A stretch of DNA of 64,000 bases from Dermabacteraceae bacterium TAE3-ERU5 (GTDB lineage: Bacteria > Actinomycetota > Actinomycetes > Actinomycetales > Dermabacteraceae). The notes under the pieces were generated by a model. That model worked only from the letters and a program-made list of their open reading frames with translations. It did no database searches and had not been told where the DNA came from. Below, in pieces: positions 59,225 to 64,000 of the stretch. The stretch is from NCBI GenBank assembly GCA_019218375.1, contig JAHUUK010000007.1, positions 1 through 64,000 of the forward strand. The letters run 5' to 3'. How positions within the stretch are numbered: the first letter of the stretch is position 1; the number at the start of each line of letters is the position of its first letter. The position numbers and the translations under genes were made by a program.

Positions 59225-60970
59225 ATGGCCAAAGAAATGTCGGTAGCGCAGCTGATTGCGCCAGCCAAGAAAGACATGATCGTGACGGGGGCGCTCACCG
59301 CTATCGGTGCCGCCGTTTCGATAGTGCCCTACATCTGCCTGACAGAGATCGCGGCGGCCTACGCGCGCGGGGAACGGGGCGGTGCCATCTGGTGGTGGGG
59401 CTATCTGGCCATCGCCGCCATCGTCCTCGCCCCGCTGCTTTACACGGTGGGCCTGGGCCTGACGCACATCGCGGAAGCAAATCTGCGCTACAACCTGCGC
59501 CGCCGCCTGGTGGACGCGCTCGGCAAGATGCCGCTGGGGCGGGTGTTTGCCACTCCGCCCGGCAAGGTGCGCAAGATCGTGGCCGACGATACCTCTGCCA
59601 TCCATGTGCTGGTGGCTCACCTTTCCGGCGATGCCACCTACGCGGTGGTCAGCCTGATATTAGGGGTGGGCTACCTGCTTTGGGTGGATTGGCGGCTCAC
59701 CCTGCTGCTGCTCCTCATCTGGGTGCTCGTGATCGGGGGCCTGATGGTGACGTCCCAGTGGCGCTACGGGGAGAGCGTAAAAAGGTTTTCGCTGGCGCAG
59801 AACGAGCTTTCGGCCGCCGCCGCCGAACTGGTGGAAGGCATCCGCGAGGTAAAGACCTTTCAGGGTGCGCAGGCTCCCCGGACCCGTTTCAACGCCGCGC
59901 ACAAGGGGTTCTCGGACCTTTCCTACGAGTGGTCGAAGAGCGTCGGCATGGCGATGGCGGTGCTCGCCGCATTCCTCAAGCCCGGCGTTATTTTCGCTAC
60001 CGTAGCCCCGCTCGCGGTTTGGTTTGTTGCCCAGGGCTGGACCGAGCCCGCCTACACGCTGCCGTTCTTCATGCTCGCCCTGGGCATCCCCTCGGGCCTG
60101 CTGCAGCTGATGGTGCTGGCGCAGAGCCTGTACGAAGCGCGGCAGGCAGCGCAGGACACCGTGAGCGTGCTGTCGGTTCCCCCGATTAAAGAGGGGGCAG
60201 GAAGGCAGGAAGCGGGCCCGAAACCCGGCGAAGTCAGCTTCAGCGATGTGTCGTTCAGCTACACGGCCGACAGGGAGCGCCCCCTGCTGCATGACCTAAG
60301 TTTCACCGCCCCGGCCGGTAGCGTGACCGCGCTGGTCGGCCCCTCCGGCGGCGGTAAATCTACCCTGGTGAAACTAATCGCCCGCTTCCACGACGTAGAT
60401 TCGGGCAGCGTAAAGGTGGAGGGCCTGGACGTACGCGAGGTCACCTCCCGCTGGCTGCTTTCCCGCGTAGCCGTGGTGTTCCAGGACGTAGCCCTGGTGC
60501 ATGACACGGTGGCAAATAACATCGCTCTGGGGCGCACCGACGCCACCCGGGAAGAGATCGAGGCCGCGGCCCGCGCCGCCTGCCTGCACGAGCGCATCGC
60601 CCGCCTGAAGGATGGCTACGACACGGTGATCGGCGACGATGACGGCATCCTTTCCGGCGGGGAAATGCAGCGCCTGACCATCGCCCGCGCCTACCTGCAA
60701 GACGCCCCGATCCTGGTGCTCGACGAAGCCACCGCCATGGCGGACCCGCGCAGCGAACGGGAAATCCACCGGGCGCTCAGCGAACTAGCCAGGCGGCGCA
60801 CCGTGATCGTGATCGCGCACCGGCTCTCTACGGTGCGGGAGGCCGATCAGATCCTGGTCGTGGCAGGCGGCACCATCGCCGAACGCGGCAAGCATGAAGA
60901 ACTGGTTGCGGAGGGCGGCATCTACGCCTCGCTCTGGCACCGCCAGCAGGGGGAAGGCGACGAAAAATGA
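59225..60970 (+). CDS. ABC exporter-fold half-transporter, iron-linked (subunit 1)
   Basis: 581 aa. An N-terminal six-helix membrane domain (about residues 15-310) and a nucleotide-binding domain with Walker A GPSGGGKSTL, signature LSGGEMQRL, Walker B ILVLDEATAM and switch His in IVIAHRLSTV. It forms a heterodimer with the next gene, whose start overlaps by four bases. The iron box upstream suggests a role like IrtAB (ferric siderophore import by exporter-fold proteins) or siderophore export; there is no fused SIP domain. GGGGAGG precedes the ATG. Confidence 0.85.
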   Translation: MAKEMSVAQLIAPAKKDMIVTGALTAIGAAVSIVPYICLTEIAAAYARGERGGAIWWWGYLAIAAIVLAPLLYTVGLGLTHIAEANLRYNLRRRLVDALGKMPLGRVFATPPGKVRKIVADDTSAIHVLVAHLSGDATYAVVSLILGVGYLLWVDWRLTLLLLLIWVLVIGGLMVTSQWRYGESVKRFSLAQNELSAAAAELVEGIREVKTFQGAQAPRTRFNAAHKGFSDLSYEWSKSVGMAMAVLAAFLKPGVIFATVAPLAVWFVAQGWTEPAYTLPFFMLALGIPSGLLQLMVLAQSLYEARQAAQDTVSVLSVPPIKEGAGRQEAGPKPGEVSFSDVSFSYTADRERPLLHDLSFTAPAGSVTALVGPSGGGKSTLVKLIARFHDVDSGSVKVEGLDVREVTSRWLLSRVAVVFQDVALVHDTVANNIALGRTDATREEIEAAARAACLHERIARLKDGYDTVIGDDDGILSGGEMQRLTIARAYLQDAPILVLDEATAMADPRSEREIHRALSELARRRTVIVIAHRLSTVREADQILVVAGGTIAERGKHEELVAEGGIYASLWHRQQGEGDEK

Positions 60971-62703
60971 GGGAGCTGCTCGAAAAGACCGTGAACGCGC
61001 GAGAGGTGCGCACGGAGCTGGTGCTGTTCGTGCTCGGGGCCGCCGCGCAGGGGGTGGCACTGGCCCTGATGATCCCGTTCCTGCGCTCGTTCCTCGGCAC
61101 GCGCGAGAACCTGACGGCCTGGACCGTGGCCATCGTCGTGGCGGGCGTGGCCGCCCTGCTGCTGAACATTTACGCCGCCCACCGCTCCTACCGCCTGAGC
61201 GTTTACGAAATCTGCGACACCCTGATGGCGCGCATCCTGGAACGCACCCTGCGGCTGCCGCTCGGCTGGTTCAGCGCTAGCAACCAGGCGCGCGTAATTT
61301 CCGCCGTTTCGCGCGAACTAAACACGATCTCGCACATCGCTTCGATGCTGATCCCGAACCTGGTGGACGCCTTCGTGGTACCGATCGTGATGCTCGTCGT
61401 GGTGTTCTTCGTGGACCCGCTGCTGTGCCTGGTAATGGTGCTCGCGATACCTCCGCTGGCGCTCACCTGGCGTTGGATGCTGCGGGTCAGCGACCGCGTT
61501 AATGAGGAAGAGTTTGCGGCGGCGCGCGATACCGCCGGCAGGCTGGTGGAATACGCCAAGCTGCAGACGGTGCTGCGTGCCGCCGGTAAGGCATCCATTG
61601 AATGGACACCCCTCGGCGAAGAGCTGGAGCGAGAACACCGCGCGGTGATGGATTCGATGCAGCGCAAGGTCAGGCCCTCGATGACGTTCTCGTTCCTGCT
61701 GCAGGCAGCGTTCGGCATCGTGCTGCTGCTCGGACTGTCCCAGGTGATCGGCGCGAAACTGGACATGGCCGCTTACCTGGCGATCATGGTGGTGGCGGCG
61801 CGCATGCTCGCACCACTCAGCACCGCGATCATGTACAACGCGGAAATGTACAAGGCCCGCATGGCGCTGGAAGCGGTGGACGGCATCCTGTCGGCCCCGA
61901 CCCTGCCGGAACCGCAGGCACCCGTAGCCTTCCCGCGTGAACACTCCCTCACGTTCACCGACGTCAGTTTTGGTTACGACGGGGATAGGCCGGTCCTGAA
62001 CGGGATCAACCTGGAGGTAGAGAGCGGCAGCGTCACCGCCCTGGTGGGCGAGTCCGGCTGCGGTAAATCGACCCTGCTGCGCCTGGCCGGACGGTTCTGG
62101 GACGTGAACGGCGGCAGCGTGCGCATCGGCGGTATCGACGTGCGCGACATTCCCACCGAGGAACTGCTGGAGCGGATCTCGTTCGTGTTCCAGGACGTCT
62201 ACCTGTTCGACACCACGATCCGGGAAAACGTGCGCCTGGCCCGCCCCGGTGCGACCGACGAAGAAATCGCTCACGCCGCGCGGCAGGCGCGCCTCGACAG
62301 CGTGATCGCAACGCTGCCCGACGGCTGGGATACGCAGGTCGGCCCCGGCGGAAAGCTGCTTTCGGGTGGGGAACGCCAGCGGGTCGCCATCGCCCGCGCG
62401 TTCATCAAGGATTCCCCGATCCTGTTGCTGGACGAGGTTACGTCGGCACTGGACGGTGAAAACGAGGCCGCCATCACCGAAGTTATCCGGGAACTGGCGA
62501 AGGGACGCACCGTGCTGATGGTCGCGCACAGGCTCACCACCGTGCGCACCGCCGACAAGGTAGTGGTGCTGCGCCCCGGAGAATCGGGGCAGGGGGCGAA
62601 CATCGCCCAGGTAGGCACGTACGACGAACTCGCCGGGCAGCCGGGAGCGTTCGCGCGCATGGTGGAGGCCGACGGCGCCGACAGGCATTGGCGGCTGCGA
62701 TAG
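60967..62703 (+). CDS. ABC exporter-fold half-transporter, iron-linked (subunit 2)
   Basis: 578 aa, same layout as subunit 1. Walker A GESGCGKSTL, signature LSGGERQRV, Walker B ILLLDEVTSAL, switch His VAHRLTTV. The Walker B carboxylate following is Glu, so this site should be catalytically competent. Overlapping start (ATGA) couples it to subunit 1. A free-standing SIP reductase with its own iron box lies at 41949, which could complete an IrtAB-like ferric uptake route; this is inference. Confidence 0.85.
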   Translation: MRELLEKTVNAREVRTELVLFVLGAAAQGVALALMIPFLRSFLGTRENLTAWTVAIVVAGVAALLLNIYAAHRSYRLSVYEICDTLMARILERTLRLPLGWFSASNQARVISAVSRELNTISHIASMLIPNLVDAFVVPIVMLVVVFFVDPLLCLVMVLAIPPLALTWRWMLRVSDRVNEEEFAAARDTAGRLVEYAKLQTVLRAAGKASIEWTPLGEELEREHRAVMDSMQRKVRPSMTFSFLLQAAFGIVLLLGLSQVIGAKLDMAAYLAIMVVAARMLAPLSTAIMYNAEMYKARMALEAVDGILSAPTLPEPQAPVAFPREHSLTFTDVSFGYDGDRPVLNGINLEVESGSVTALVGESGCGKSTLLRLAGRFWDVNGGSVRIGGIDVRDIPTEELLERISFVFQDVYLFDTTIRENVRLARPGATDEEIAHAARQARLDSVIATLPDGWDTQVGPGGKLLSGGERQRVAIARAFIKDSPILLLDEVTSALDGENEAAITEVIRELAKGRTVLMVAHRLTTVRTADKVVVLRPGESGQGANIAQVGTYDELAGQPGAFARMVEADGADRHWRLR

Positions 62704-62829
62704 GTGGGGAATGTGAGGGAGGGAAAATATCCCTACCTGAAACTCCCGAAGGGGACCCCCCTATGGGAAGATAGAGGAGTCGGCACCGAGTATCGTGTCG
62801 CACCCCAACTTTGAAGGAGAATGCGCAGC

Positions 62830-63858
<1,029 letters not shown>

Positions 63859-63895
63859 TCTGCCACAAGCAGCCTGAGCGCTAACGCGCACAGCT

Positions 63896-63936
63896 AAAAA
63901 TGTCCCCCTCCACGCGATGTGGAGGGGGACATTTTT
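63896..63936. terminator. Bidirectional terminator after fba
   Basis: AAAAATGTCCCCCTCCAC pairs with GTGGAGGGGGACATTTTT around a short loop (GCGAT), an 18-bp stem with A and T tracts on both sides. Confidence 0.93.
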
Positions 63937-64000
63937 AATTAGCGCCGACGGAAAAGCCGGCCTCTTTACGTTTTGCTAAGCGCCGGTGGCGGCGGCTTAA
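63935..64000 (-). CDS. Possible C-terminal end of a convergent gene
   Basis: On the minus strand one frame is open from the window edge to a TAA directly beside the terminator. It encodes 21 residues ending LAKRKEAGFSVGAN, very basic. The stop-terminator spacing is what a real gene would show, but the piece is too short to identify. Confidence 0.35.
   Translation of the reverse strand, partial: LSRRHRRLAKRKEAGFSVGAN

Overview
The window is a stretch of a high-GC Gram-positive (Actinomycetota) chromosome, most likely from the family Actinomycetaceae. The evidence is the conserved actinobacterial order DUF3151-purA-SCP-like-TM protein-purF-purM-DUF3073, SURF1 and DUF3817 genes upstream of guaA, a DtxR/IdeR-type iron box, Tat-exported proteins, and many genes whose start codon sits 6-7 bases after a TANNNT hexamer (leaderless mRNAs). 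Genus and species cannot be fixed from the sequence alone. Coding density is high. There is no rRNA, CRISPR array or transposase; two tRNA genes are present.

Layout. 1-3.6 kb: end of a heme oxygenase gene, then pta-ackA (acetate fermentation). 3.7-8.5 kb: SURF1, DUF3817, guaA and a two-gene ABC system. 8.6-9.6 kb: an Xis-type HTH/PIN toxin-antitoxin pair. 9.7-16.1 kb: nadB, a tandem GNAT protein, a dicarboxylate-type symporter, a HerA-like ATPase and a small membrane protein. 16.1-18.6 kb: two tandem low-GC glycosyltransferases. 18.6-20.2 kb: gpmA, dtd and the first copy of a 136-bp intergenic repeat. 20.2-22.75 kb: a compact operon of a 31-residue peptide, a cytochrome P450 and an MFS exporter, which looks like a P450-modified RiPP cluster. 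22.9-29.6 kb: a phosphotransferase and the purine cluster. 29.7-33.7 kb: a GH15-like Tat protein, a flippase-like protein and an MFS protein in one operon. 33.4-40.3 kb: pcrA, a UMF1 transporter, fhs and DUF4126. 40.5-41.8 kb: G-rich, repeat-rich DNA carrying tRNA-Phe and tRNA-Asp. 41.9-44.7 kb: a siderophore-interacting flavoprotein and two paralogous Tat-secreted proteins of unknown function.

44.7-55.5 kb holds a complete carbamoyl-transfer/ATP-forming operon: LctP-type permease, DUF2877 (AllH-like), an Nramp-fold transporter lacking the metal-site motifs, two DUF1116 proteins (AllG-like), FdrA (AllF-like) with its C-terminal segment as a separate 59-aa gene, and carbamate kinase. A PucR-type activator diverges from it. 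By family knowledge this should make carbamoyl phosphate from an oxamate-type carbamoyl donor and then ATP, but no allantoin-ring genes accompany it. 55.5-64 kb: exonuclease III, pyrE, a zinc metallopeptidase, a TrmH-family methyltransferase, an iron-box-preceded ABC exporter pair and class II fba.

The points most worth following are the peptide-P450-MFS operon, the carbamoyl operon with its split FdrA and doubled DUF1116, and the four exactly 136-bp nested-palindrome repeats, two of which flank the tRNA-Phe gene in inverted orientation.
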